DNA from: Solirubrobacteraceae bacterium
GTDB lineage: Bacteria > Actinomycetota > Thermoleophilia > Solirubrobacterales > Solirubrobacteraceae
Assembly: GCA_030038955.1 (NCBI GenBank)
Contig: JASHQV010000112.1
Span: 1-16,427 of the forward strand
Direction of reading: 5' to 3'
DNA length: 16,427 nt
The translations under genes and the position numbers were made by a program. Numbering within the stretch: position 1 is the stretch's first letter; each line of letters begins with the position of its first letter. This document shows positions 8,446 to 16,237 of this stretch, piece by piece. Below the pieces are notes generated by a model. That model did not search any database, was not told where the DNA came from, and saw nothing but the letters and a program-made list of their open reading frames with translations.

Positions 8446-9608
8446 GCGCCCGGGCCGCCGGGAGCGGCGCTGAGGACGCCCCCAGGTCGCTGGCGCGGCC
8501 GGCCCACCGGCGCCTCAGCCGCGTGCTGATCACGATCGCGGTTGCCGCCGTCGCCGGTGTCGTGCTCGTCTGGGTGGCGCCGCCCGCCGCGGTGCTCCGC
8601 CAGCTCGGGCACATGCGCTGGGGTTGGATCGCCGCGGCGGTCGCGTTCGAGCTCGGCTCCTGCTTCAGCTACGTGGTCGTGTTCCGGCGCTTCTTCCCGG
8701 AGCCCGCCCGGCCCGTTGCGCGACGGATCGCGTGGGTGGCGATGGGCGCCGGCGCGATCCTCCCCGGCGGCAACATCTCCTCGGCCGCAGCTACCGGCGT
8801 GATGCTGCGCGGCCACGGCATCGATCGGGGGCGGCTGCTGGAGCGCTGTGGCGCGCTGCTGTGCCTGCTGACGCTGTTCGGCTTCGTCGTCAACGGTGTC
8901 GCGGCGGCGCTGCTGCTGGTGGGAGTGGGGGACGGCCCGCACGATCTGCTTCGCGCCGGCGGGCCGCTGCTCGTGTCGATCGTGGTGCTCACCGTCGCCT
9001 GGACGACGCTGCTGCTGGCACGGCGGCTCGGGCCGCGGGCGCCGCTGCCGCTACGCGGGCTGGGAGTGGCGCTCGACGGCGCCTGGAAGGAGACCGCGGC
9101 CGCCAGCTGGCGACTGCTCGGCGCGGCCGGCTTCCTGCTGCTGGACATGGGCGCGCTGTGGGCGGCGTGCGTCGCCACCGGCCATCACATCGGTGTGCTC
9201 GCGGTGCTGGTCGCCTACTGCATCGGGTATCTCGCGACATTGATCCCGGTGCCGGCCGGGCTCGGCGTGCTCGACAGCGGCTTGGCCGGTGCGCTCGTGC
9301 TGTACGGGCTGTCGCCGGCGGCGTCGGTCAGCGCCGTGCTCTTCTACCACGTGATCGCGATCTGGGTGCCGGGGGGCGGAGGGCTGCTCGCCTGGGTGGC
9401 GGTGCGGCGTGCCGACCGCGGGGTTGACGCTGCGGCGGGGGGTCCCGGTGGTGCGGCGGCGGGTCCCGGTGATGCGGCGGCGGGTCTCGGTAGCGCGGCA
9501 GCGAGTCCCGATTGTGCGGCGGCGAGTCCCGATGATGCGGCGGCGGGTCAGCCGGCGCCGGCGGCCGCGCGGATGATCGCCTCGCCGGCCGGGCGTGAGT
9601 CGGCGTAG
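8442..9608 (+). CDS. YbhN/LPG-synthase-TM-type integral membrane protein with repetitive C-terminal tail
   Basis: 388 residues with about seven or eight membrane segments between residues 27 and 320. Recognisable family features are an N-terminal helix followed by WVAPPAAVLRQLGHMRWGWIAAAVAF, FRRFF, GAGAILPGGNISSAAATGVMLRGHGI, the long loop with GAWKETAAASWRLLGAAGFLLLDMG and LIPVPAGLGVLDSGLAGALVLYGLSPAASVSAVLFYHVIAIWVP. These match the UPF0104 / lysylphosphatidylglycerol synthase transmembrane region. The soluble aminoacyl-transferase domain of MprF is absent, so it is probably a flippase-like or lipid-transport protein of unknown substrate. The tail from about residue 327 is Ala/Gly/Pro/Asp-rich, encoded by a 21-bp tandem repeat. 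The start overlaps the acyl-CoA dehydrogenase stop (ATGA). The 3' end overlaps the converging c-di-GMP gene by 61 bp. Confidence 0.85.
   Translation: MSARAAGSGAEDAPRSLARPAHRRLSRVLITIAVAAVAGVVLVWVAPPAAVLRQLGHMRWGWIAAAVAFELGSCFSYVVVFRRFFPEPARPVARRIAWVAMGAGAILPGGNISSAAATGVMLRGHGIDRGRLLERCGALLCLLTLFGFVVNGVAAALLLVGVGDGPHDLLRAGGPLLVSIVVLTVAWTTLLLARRLGPRAPLPLRGLGVALDGAWKETAAASWRLLGAAGFLLLDMGALWAACVATGHHIGVLAVLVAYCIGYLATLIPVPAGLGVLDSGLAGALVLYGLSPAASVSAVLFYHVIAIWVPGGGGLLAWVAVRRADRGVDAAAGGPGGAAAGPGDAAAGLGSAAASPDCAAASPDDAAAGQPAPAAARMIASPAGRESA
9432..9551 (+). repeat. 21-bp tandem repeat, about six units, in the C-terminal tail of the membrane protein
   Basis: Units of GCGGCGGCGGGTCCCGGTGAT type start at 9432, 9453, 9474, 9495, 9516 and 9537 (last one partial). 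They encode AAAGPGD, AAAGLGS, AAASPDC and AAASPDD. The period is a multiple of three, so the frame is kept. The stop codon of the opposing gene (9548-9550) lies in the last unit. Confidence 0.9.
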
Positions 9609-12388
9609 TCAGGCGACGCCGCTGATCGCTCCCTCCGGCGTGTCCGCCGCGTGGCGTCCGCGGTGGCACCGTCCATCGCCTTCAGGAACGCGTCGACGAC
9701 CGCGGGGTCGAACTGCATTCCCGCCTGGCGCCCCAGCTCGGCGCGGGCCAGCTCAGGCGCCGTTCCCGGGCGGTAGGCGCGGTCGGCGATCATCGCCTCG
9801 TACGAATCGGCGACGGCGAGGACCCGCGCCTCCAACGGGATACTGTCGCCGCGGATGCCGCGCGGGTAGCCGCGACCATCGGGTCGCTCGTGATGGGCCC
9901 GGATCCAGGAGGCGATGTCGTACATGCCGGCGTGCTCGAGGATCCGTGCTCCCGTCTCCGGATGGCGGCGCATCTCGCGCCACTCGGCCTCGCCGAGCGG
10001 GCCCCGCTTCTGCAGGATCGCATCGGGAATCCCGAGCTTGCCGAGGTCGTGCAGCACGCCCGCGGCGTGCAGCCGCTCCACCCGCTCCTCCGAGAGGCCG
10101 AGCTGGATCGCGGTCATTCGGCACAGCTGCCCGACCGTGCGCGCGTGCAGGGCGGTGCGCGGGTCGCGCAGGTCGAGCGTCTCGGCCAGCAGCATGACCG
10201 CGGCGAGCCGCAGGTCCGCCGAGCCCGCCTGCGCCACCGCGGCCTCGCGCTGGACCTGCTCGAGCGCCACCGAGGCGTGATCGGTGACCGCCATCAGCAC
10301 GCCGATCTCGTCGTCGGAGGGTCGTCGGCCGAGCACCGGCTCGTCGACCGAGACGACGCCGAGCAGCTGTCCGCTGCTGCTGCGCAGCGGCAGCAGCAGC
10401 ATGTCATCGGGTTGCCACGCGTCGGCGACCGGCGACGGTGCCTGGGCCGTGATCCACACGGGCCCTTCGGGCTGCCAGTCGCACGAGCCGGCCGGCAGCC
10501 AGCTGGCGCCGTGGATGTTCTGGCCGCTGGACAGCAGGCGCTGCCAGTCGGACACCGGCAGCGACGAGTCCAGCAGCAGATCGCGGGCCCGCTGGTCGCC
10601 GAGCACGATCACCACGCGCAGCGCGTCCGTCCCCGGCTCCAGCAGGTTGACGACGACGACGTGGAATGACAGCTCCGAGCGGATCGCCTCCGCCAGCGCC
10701 TCCGCTACGGGCCGGGCGCCGTCGCCGGCGCCGGCCGCCCGGGACACCGCCAGCATGCTGCGCAGGTGTCGCGGCACCGGGCCCTCGTCGGCGAGGTCCT
10801 GGTGGCGCTCAGGCAGCGACTGGGCATCCTGCTTGGGCCGCGCGCGAACCTTCGCGTCAGCCCCGACGACCTGGTTGCGTCCGTTCCGCTTCGCCTTGTA
10901 CAGGGCGGCGTCGGCCTGCCCTAGCAACTGCCCGATCCCTTCACTGCCGCAGGCGACGCCGATCGACACGGTCAGCACGCCGCCCTCGCCATCGGGGTGC
11001 TCGAAGGCAGCTCGCTGGACTGCCAGCCGGACCCTCTCGGCCACGTGCAGGGCGTCCTCACGGGTGACGTCGCGCAGCAGCAGCAGCAGCTCCTCGCCGC
11101 CGAAGCGGTAGGCGGTGTCGACGCCGCGTAGGGCGCCGCGGGCGGTGGCGGCGATCATCCGCAGCGCCTGGTCGCCGGCGAGGTGGCCGAGGCGGTCGTT
11201 GTAGGCCTTGAAGTGATCGATGTCGCACAGTGCCGCCGCGATCTGCTCGCCGTGATCGCACTGGCGGGTCTCGAACATCGGCAGGTCGTCTGATAGCGCG
11301 CGGCGGTTGCCGATCCCGGTCAGCGGGTCGCGCCGCGAGTCCTCCACCAGCTGCTCGTTGACGCGCGCCAGCTGGCCCTCGCGCTCGGCCAGGCGCGCGA
11401 GCGCGCCACGCTCGCGCGCGAGCATCGTCCGCAGCCGCCGCGCCTGCAGCGTCGAGCGGCCGATCAGCGCCGTGCCGGAGAACAGGAGCCCGAGACGCAA
11501 CGCGAGCGCGCCGCCGGCCGACATCCCGTTCACCTGGGCCACGACCAGCGCCACGAACAGACCCAGGAACATCCCGGCGGGGAGGATCACGCCGAGCGCG
11601 CTGGGCTCCTCCAGCCGGGCGACCGCCTCCGGCGCCCCGGCGGCCATCACCCCGCCCACGGCGATCACCGACAGGCCCACGACCCACAGCGGATCGAGTG
11701 GCGTCGTGCCGAGGCTGTACGTGTTCCGCAGCAGCATGCTGCTCCACAGGATGAATGCGACCGACTGCACCACCATCCCAGCGAGCACGAGACGCAGCGC
11801 CCGCGTGTTGGCGCCTCGCAGAGGACCCGCCAAGATCGCCTGCAGCATCAAAATCGTCGCCGACACGTACAGGCCGGGGTAGATCAGCGCCGACACCTTC
11901 GAAGCCGTGTCCAGGTGTGAGTGCATCGCGGTGCCCCACAGCTCGCCCACGCACAGCGCTACGGCGGCGAAGATCAGCGGCACCGACTCGACCGCGACCA
12001 CGATCCGGACGTTGCGCGGACCCCGCGGCATCCTCAACAGGCTGGCGATCACCAGCACCGCAAACAGCCACCACGAGAAGTCGGCCACGTTCGGCGAGCT
12101 GGGGAACCCGACGACCCCGTAGACGTCGCGGGCCAGCTGCCCGACCAGCCAGGCGGTCGCGGCCAGCGCCCACAGCGTCCAGCGCGTCCGGTTGCCCGGC
12201 CGTGCGCGGCTGCGCGCGGTGAACATCCCGGTCATCGCGGCCAGCGCCGCCGCGGTCCAGGACACGTCGAAGCACGCGGGCGGGGACCCCCCGAGATAGC
12301 TCGCCAGCATCGCTAGCAGCGCGATACCGATCGAGCCAGTGATCGTCGCCGTGATCCAGCCATCCAAGCGGCCCCCACGCTCCACCAT
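9548..12388 (-). CDS. Membrane-bound GGDEF-GAF-HD-GYP cyclic-di-GMP turnover protein
   Basis: 946 residues from ATG 12388, chosen because it just precedes the first membrane helix; the open frame further upstream does not look coding. About ten membrane segments fill residues 12-310. A coiled-coil-like linker spans 313-350. The GGDEF domain (350-510) starts DPLTGIGNRRAL and has active-site GGEEL at 430-434. It keeps an RxxD inhibitory site (RGVD, 421-424) five residues before it. A GAF-like domain spans about 545-715. The HD-GYP domain (735-905) has HDLGK (780-784), HHE (832-834) and DGRGYP. The protein can in principle both make c-di-GMP from GTP and hydrolyse it. Which activity dominates is unknown. 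The acidic/basic tail overlaps the converging membrane-protein gene. No strong Shine-Dalgarno is visible. Confidence 0.9.
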   Translation of the reverse strand: MVERGGRLDGWITATITGSIGIALLAMLASYLGGSPPACFDVSWTAAALAAMTGMFTARSRARPGNRTRWTLWALAATAWLVGQLARDVYGVVGFPSSPNVADFSWWLFAVLVIASLLRMPRGPRNVRIVVAVESVPLIFAAVALCVGELWGTAMHSHLDTASKVSALIYPGLYVSATILMLQAILAGPLRGANTRALRLVLAGMVVQSVAFILWSSMLLRNTYSLGTTPLDPLWVVGLSVIAVGGVMAAGAPEAVARLEEPSALGVILPAGMFLGLFVALVVAQVNGMSAGGALALRLGLLFSGTALIGRSTLQARRLRTMLARERGALARLAEREGQLARVNEQLVEDSRRDPLTGIGNRRALSDDLPMFETRQCDHGEQIAAALCDIDHFKAYNDRLGHLAGDQALRMIAATARGALRGVDTAYRFGGEELLLLLRDVTREDALHVAERVRLAVQRAAFEHPDGEGGVLTVSIGVACGSEGIGQLLGQADAALYKAKRNGRNQVVGADAKVRARPKQDAQSLPERHQDLADEGPVPRHLRSMLAVSRAAGAGDGARPVAEALAEAIRSELSFHVVVVNLLEPGTDALRVVIVLGDQRARDLLLDSSLPVSDWQRLLSSGQNIHGASWLPAGSCDWQPEGPVWITAQAPSPVADAWQPDDMLLLPLRSSSGQLLGVVSVDEPVLGRRPSDDEIGVLMAVTDHASVALEQVQREAAVAQAGSADLRLAAVMLLAETLDLRDPRTALHARTVGQLCRMTAIQLGLSEERVERLHAAGVLHDLGKLGIPDAILQKRGPLGEAEWREMRRHPETGARILEHAGMYDIASWIRAHHERPDGRGYPRGIRGDSIPLEARVLAVADSYEAMIADRAYRPGTAPELARAELGRQAGMQFDPAVVDAFLKAMDGATADATRRTRRRERSAASPDYADSRPAGEAIIRAAAGAG

Positions 12389-12621
12389 AGATCGGTTATC
12401 GGCCGTTTTGCCAGAACGATGAGTTCTAGGCGCCTGTTTTCGGGCTTTTGTCGGCTCGGCGGCCGCCGGGATTGCGGCGTGACTCGCGGCACCGCGACGG
12501 CGAGCGGCGAGCGCGTTCGCGCGCAAGCTCGTCCTTAGCTTCGTCCTACACGCCTCCGACGTTGATCTAAGCGTCGGCGGGAAAGCTTCGTATACGTAAA
12601 CCGGCAGGGAAGGAAACGACA
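12389..12621. promoter_or_regulatory. Divergent intergenic region between the c-di-GMP gene and the small membrane peptide
   Basis: I see no gene in these 233 bases. On the c-di-GMP side, AGAAC-N5-GTTCT (12413-12427) is a perfect short palindrome about 25 bases before the ATG. GATAAC on the minus strand, about seven bases before the ATG, is a possible -10. On the plus side a hairpin, CCGACGTT/AA-CGTCGG (12556-12577), precedes TATACG in the 8-bp palindrome CGTATACG, then the ribosome binding site of the small gene. Promoter assignments are tentative. Confidence 0.3.
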
Positions 12622-12795
12622 ATGTTGCTGATCATCGCCATCAATGTGGTCTTCGCGGTCATCGTCGTCGGCGGCGAGGCCGCGTTGATCGGGCGCGCCA
12701 TCTGGGTCTCGCGCGCGGCGGCGCCGCAGCCGCCGCGCCACCCGGCGCGCGCCCGTAGCTCCAGCGCCCGCCGGCTCGTGACCGCCAGGGGCTGA
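12622..12795 (+). CDS. 57-residue one-helix membrane peptide, unknown function
   Basis: ATG 12622 to TGA 12795. A strong ribosome binding site, GGGAAGGAAA, lies about eight bases upstream (12608-12617), the clearest one in the window. The product begins MLLIIAINVVFAVIVVGGEA: one hydrophobic helix of about 20 residues, then IGRAIWVSR and a basic, Pro/Arg/Ser-rich cytoplasmic tail (RHPARARSSSARRLVTARG). This resembles the many short hypothetical one-helix peptides of high-GC actinobacteria. I do not recognise a named family. It is divergent from the c-di-GMP gene and 61 bases before the FAD oxidase gene, with a long palindrome between. It could be a small regulator or anchor of a membrane partner, but nothing proves this. 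Confidence 0.6.
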   Translation: MLLIIAINVVFAVIVVGGEAALIGRAIWVSRAAAPQPPRHPARARSSSARRLVTARG

Positions 12796-12817
12796 GTCAC
12801 CTTTGCCCGCCGGTCGA

Positions 12818-12870
12818 GGGGGGTGACGCATCTAACTGCCCTATAGGGTGCGTTAGATGCGTCACCCCCC
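12818..12870. promoter_or_regulatory. 19-bp-arm perfect inverted repeat covering the start of the FAD oxidase gene
   Basis: The arms are 12818-12836 (GGGGGGTGACGCATCTAAC) and 12852-12870 (its exact reverse complement). The 15-base centre contains a second palindrome, CCCTATAGGG (12839-12848). The start ATG 12857 of the next gene is inside the right arm. As DNA it could be a large operator; as RNA it is a very stable hairpin that would end the small gene's transcript or hide the start codon. TATAGG at 12842-12847 could be a -10 giving a leaderless start near 12857. Confidence 0.65.
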
Positions 12871-14263
12871 AGCGAGCCCTGCGTCGACGCCGGCGGTGCC
12901 GCCTCGACCGTCGTTCTGGCTGGACCAGGTTGCCGCCGGCCCGCCGCGCGCATCGCTGTCGGGCGGGCGCGAGGCTGACGTGTGCATCGTCGGCGGCGGC
13001 TTCACCGGGCTCTGGACCGCGTACGAGTGCAAGCGCTCCGATCCGCGGCTGGAGGTGGTCGTGCTCGAGGCCCGCTACGTCGGCTTCGGCGCCTCCGGCC
13101 GCAACGGCGGCTGGGTGCTGGGCGTAGTCTCGGGCAGCCCCGCCGCCTGGCGCCGCCGCGGCGGCGCTGACGCTCCGCGGCGGATGCTCGAGGCGATCCA
13201 GGCGACCGTCGCCGGGGTCGGCGCGGTCGTGCAACGCGAGGAGATCGACTGCGACTGGCGCCACGGCGGGTCGCTGACGGTCGCCCAGAGCGCCACCCAG
13301 CGCGCCCGCCTCGAAGCGCAGCTGGCCGAGCGGCGCGCGTGGGCGGGGGAAGCGTGCGAGCTGGAGCTGCTGAACGCCGCCGAGCTGGAGCAGCGGGTCC
13401 ACGTGGCGGCCGCGACGGGGGCGCTGTTCAACCCCCACTGCGCCCGCATCCAGCCGGCCAAGCTGGTGCTCGGCCTGGCGGCGGCGGCGGAGCGCCTCGG
13501 CGTCACGATCTACGAGTCGAGCGCAGCGATCGATCTGGTGCCGCGGCTCGTGCGCACAGCCGCCGGACACGTGCGCACGCGCACCGTGATCGTCGCCTGC
13601 GAGGGCTACACGGCGAACCTGCCGCGCCGTCACCGCTGGCTGTTGCCGCTCAATAGCGCGATGGTCGTGACCGAGCCGCTCGACCAGCGCACCTGGACGA
13701 CGCTCGGTTGGGACGGTGCCGAGACGCTGCTCGACGGCGCCCATGCCTACACCTACTCGCAGCGCACGGCCGACGGCCGGATCGCGATCGGCGGACGCGG
13801 CGTGCCGTACCGGTTCGGCTCGCGCACGGACCGCGAAGGACCGGTTCCGGCCGAGACCGTGCGCGAGCTGCGACGGCGGCTCGACGGTCTGTTCCCCGCC
13901 GTGGCCGAGGCTGGACTCGAGCGCGCCTGGCATGGCGTGCTCGGGGTCGCGCGCGATTGGTGTCCGTGGGTCAGCTACGACCGAGCCGCCGGGGTCGGGT
14001 TCGCCGGCGGCTACGCCGGCGAGGGCGTGGCCGCCAGCAACCTCGCCGCGCGCACGCTGCGGGATCTGGTCCTCGAGCGCGACACGCCGCTCGTGCAGCT
14101 GCCGTGGGTGGGGACGAGGCCGCGCCCGTGGGAGCACGAGCCGCTCAGATACCTGGGCGCCAGGGGCATCTACGCGCTCTACCGCGGAGCCGACCGTCAG
14201 GAGGATCGCAGCGATCGGCCGGCGCGGCTGGCCGCGCTGGCCGATCGGATCTCGGGCCGGTGA
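12857..14263 (+). CDS. FAD-dependent DAO-family oxidoreductase (gamma-glutamylputrescine-oxidase/OrdL-like)
   Basis: 468 residues from ATG 12857. A short N-terminal extension contains FWLDQ. The FAD-binding motif is DVCIVGGGFTGLWTAYE (residues 41-57), then VVVLEARYVGFGASGRNGGWVLG, typical of the DAO superfamily. NPHCARIQPAKLVLGLAAAAERLGV leads into the FAD/substrate domain. The final FAD contact is VGFAGGYAGEGVAASNLAARTL. Such enzymes oxidise amines or amino acids (for example gamma-glutamylputrescine, sarcosine or glycine) with O2. The substrate is not readable from sequence, and no polyamine genes are adjacent. The start ATG lies inside a long palindrome. GTG 12896 is an alternative that would free the start, but neither has a clear Shine-Dalgarno. 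The NhaA fusion gene follows after 22 bases and may be co-transcribed. Confidence 0.85.
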   Translation: MRHPPASPASTPAVPPRPSFWLDQVAAGPPRASLSGGREADVCIVGGGFTGLWTAYECKRSDPRLEVVVLEARYVGFGASGRNGGWVLGVVSGSPAAWRRRGGADAPRRMLEAIQATVAGVGAVVQREEIDCDWRHGGSLTVAQSATQRARLEAQLAERRAWAGEACELELLNAAELEQRVHVAAATGALFNPHCARIQPAKLVLGLAAAAERLGVTIYESSAAIDLVPRLVRTAAGHVRTRTVIVACEGYTANLPRRHRWLLPLNSAMVVTEPLDQRTWTTLGWDGAETLLDGAHAYTYSQRTADGRIAIGGRGVPYRFGSRTDREGPVPAETVRELRRRLDGLFPAVAEAGLERAWHGVLGVARDWCPWVSYDRAAGVGFAGGYAGEGVAASNLAARTLRDLVLERDTPLVQLPWVGTRPRPWEHEPLRYLGARGIYALYRGADRQEDRSDRPARLAALADRISGR

Positions 14264-14285
14264 GCCGGGCCGATGACCCGGGCCT

Positions 14286-16229
14286 GTGACAGCCTGGGAT
14301 CGTCATGACCTGGCAGCTCCGGTGAGCAGCATCGCCACCCCTAGCGCGTCCGGCGGCAGAACCGCTTGGGCGCGCAACATGGCCGCGCCGGCGCGGGACT
14401 TCCTCGCAACCGAGACCGGCGGGGCCGCCGTCATGCTGGCGGCGACCGTGGTCGCGCTGGTCTGGGCGAACTCGCCCTGGTCGCACGCCTACCGGACGGT
14501 TTGGAGCGCGCCGCTGAGCATCCGCATCGCCGGCCGCGGCATCTCCACCGACCTGCGCCACTGGGTCAACCAGGGCCTGATGACGCTGTTCTTCCTGATC
14601 GTTGGGCTCGAGGCGAAGCGCGAGCTCGACCTCGGCGAGCTGCGCGAGCGCCGCCGCCTGGCGGTGCCCGTGTTCGCGGCGCTGGCGGGGCTGGCGGTGC
14701 CGATCTGCATCTACCTGGCGTTCAACGCCGGCGGTCGCGGCGCCGGCGGCTGGGGCGCGGCGATGTCGACCGACACGGCCTTCGCGCTCGCCGTGCTGGC
14801 GCTGGTGGCGCCCCGCTCGGCGACTCGCATGCGGGTCTTCCTGCTGTCGCTGGCGATGGTCGACGACCTCGCCGCGCTGGTGGTGATCGCGGTCGCCTAC
14901 ACGCGCCGCGTGTCGCTGCCGGCGCTGGCGGTCGCGGTGGCGCTGTTCGCGGTGCTGCTGGCGCTGCGCTACGCGCGGGTGGGGCGGCGGGCGGCGTCGA
15001 TCGGGATCGCCGTGGCGGTGTGGGTGGCGATGTTCAAGTCGGGCGTCGATCCGCTCGTCTCGGGGCTTGCGATCGGGCTCGCGACCAGTGCGTACCCGCC
15101 GTCGCGCGAGGACCTCGAGCGGGCGATCGAGCTGACGCGGTCGTTCCGCGAGCAGCCGACGCCGGAGCTGGCGCGCTCGGCGCAGCGCGGCGTGGTATCC
15201 GCGATCTCCCCCAACGAGCGCCTGCAGCATGACCTGCACCCATGGACCAGCTACGTGATCGTGCCGCTGTTCGCGCTCGCCAACGCCGGCGTTCACATCA
15301 CCGGCGGCCTCCTCAGCGATGCCGTGAGCTCGCCGATCACGCTCGGCATCGTCGTCGCCTACGTGGTCGGCAAGCCGCTCGGCGTCGCGGGCGGCTCGTG
15401 GCTCGCCTCACGGCCCGCGCTGCGGGGCCCGCGGTCGCCGATCAGCTCGCCGCTGCTGGTCGCCGGAGGGACGTGCGCCGGCGTCGGCTTCACGGTGTCG
15501 CTGCTGATCGCCAGCCTCTCGTTCCACGGCCGCGACCTGGCCGAGGCGAAGCTGGGGACGCTCGCCACGGTGATTCTGACGCCGGCGATCACGTGGGTGG
15601 TGCTGGCGCTGATCAGGCGCCTACCCCGCGAGCTGCGCGCCCGCCAGATCGCCGGCACCGCCGAGGACATCCTCGATCTCGCCGAGGACGTCGATCCCGC
15701 CGTCGATCACGTGCGCGGGCCCGAGGACGCGCCGGTCACGCTGGTGGAGTACGGGGACTTCGAGTGCCCTTACTGCGGGCAGGCAGAGGGGGCGATCCGG
15801 GAGCTGCTGAGCGGGCACGGCGAGGACGTCCGCTACGTGTGGCGGCATCTGCCGCTGAACGATGTGCACGCCAGCGCCCAGCTCGGAGCCGAGGCCTCCG
15901 AGGCCGCCGCGGCGCAGGGATGCTTCTGGCAGATGTACGACCTGCTGCTGTCCCACCAGGGGCATCTCGCGCTGGATGACCTGGCCGGCTACGCGGGCGA
16001 TCTAGGTCTCGACGTCGACCGCCTCCTCGACGAGCTGCGCCGTCGCGTGTACGCCCCGCGAATCAGCCGGGACGTGGCCAGCGCCGACGAGAGCGGCGTG
16101 TCCGGGACGCCGACGTTCTTCGTCAACGGGCGCCGGCACTACGGCGTCTACGACTTGGACACGCTGACCCGAGAGGTGGATGCGGCCAAACGGCGGGCGC
16201 AGCTGGAGGCGGTTACCGCGCCGGCCTAG
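14286..16229 (+). CDS. nhaA: Na+/H+ antiporter NhaA fused to a C-terminal DsbA-like thioredoxin domain
   Basis: 647 residues, against about 390 for a plain NhaA. The first 35 residues are extra and the start is unsure: GTG 14286 is used, with GTG 14322 and ATG 14379 as alternatives. Residues 35-455 are NhaA with about 11-12 membrane helices: VNQGLMTLFFLIVGLEAKREL, MSTDTAFALAVLAL (Asp163), LSLAMVDDLAALVVIA (Asp193/Asp194, the ion-binding pair), PLFALANAGV, and GKPLGV (Lys363, equivalent to E. coli Lys300). Residues 470-640 are a DsbA/thioredoxin-4 domain with VEYGDFECPYCG (CPYC, Cys494/497) and cis-proline GVSGTPTFFVNG (Pro609). NhaA exchanges Na+ for protons at the inner membrane. The redox domain could be extracytoplasmic or cytoplasmic, depending on helix number. 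All key residues of both halves are present. Confidence 0.93.
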   Translation: MTAWDRHDLAAPVSSIATPSASGGRTAWARNMAAPARDFLATETGGAAVMLAATVVALVWANSPWSHAYRTVWSAPLSIRIAGRGISTDLRHWVNQGLMTLFFLIVGLEAKRELDLGELRERRRLAVPVFAALAGLAVPICIYLAFNAGGRGAGGWGAAMSTDTAFALAVLALVAPRSATRMRVFLLSLAMVDDLAALVVIAVAYTRRVSLPALAVAVALFAVLLALRYARVGRRAASIGIAVAVWVAMFKSGVDPLVSGLAIGLATSAYPPSREDLERAIELTRSFREQPTPELARSAQRGVVSAISPNERLQHDLHPWTSYVIVPLFALANAGVHITGGLLSDAVSSPITLGIVVAYVVGKPLGVAGGSWLASRPALRGPRSPISSPLLVAGGTCAGVGFTVSLLIASLSFHGRDLAEAKLGTLATVILTPAITWVVLALIRRLPRELRARQIAGTAEDILDLAEDVDPAVDHVRGPEDAPVTLVEYGDFECPYCGQAEGAIRELLSGHGEDVRYVWRHLPLNDVHASAQLGAEASEAAAAQGCFWQMYDLLLSHQGHLALDDLAGYAGDLGLDVDRLLDELRRRVYAPRISRDVASADESGVSGTPTFFVNGRRHYGVYDLDTLTREVDAAKRRAQLEAVTAPA

Positions 16230-16237
16230 CGGTCAGA

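Noticed and set aside
12413..12427. SOS (LexA) box
   Set aside because: The GAAC and GTTC half-sites are separated by five bases instead of the four in the gram-positive/actinobacterial box, and the gene is not a typical SOS gene.
12389..12621. c-di-GMP riboswitch in front of the GGDEF/HD-GYP gene
   Set aside because: I looked for a structured leader but found only short palindromes; the putative promoter leaves almost no leader on the c-di-GMP side.
12389..12622. Upstream in-frame extension of the c-di-GMP protein from ATG 12622
   Set aside because: The composition is not protein-like, the segment precedes the first helix without purpose, and it would leave no promoter region and overlap the small gene's ribosome binding site.
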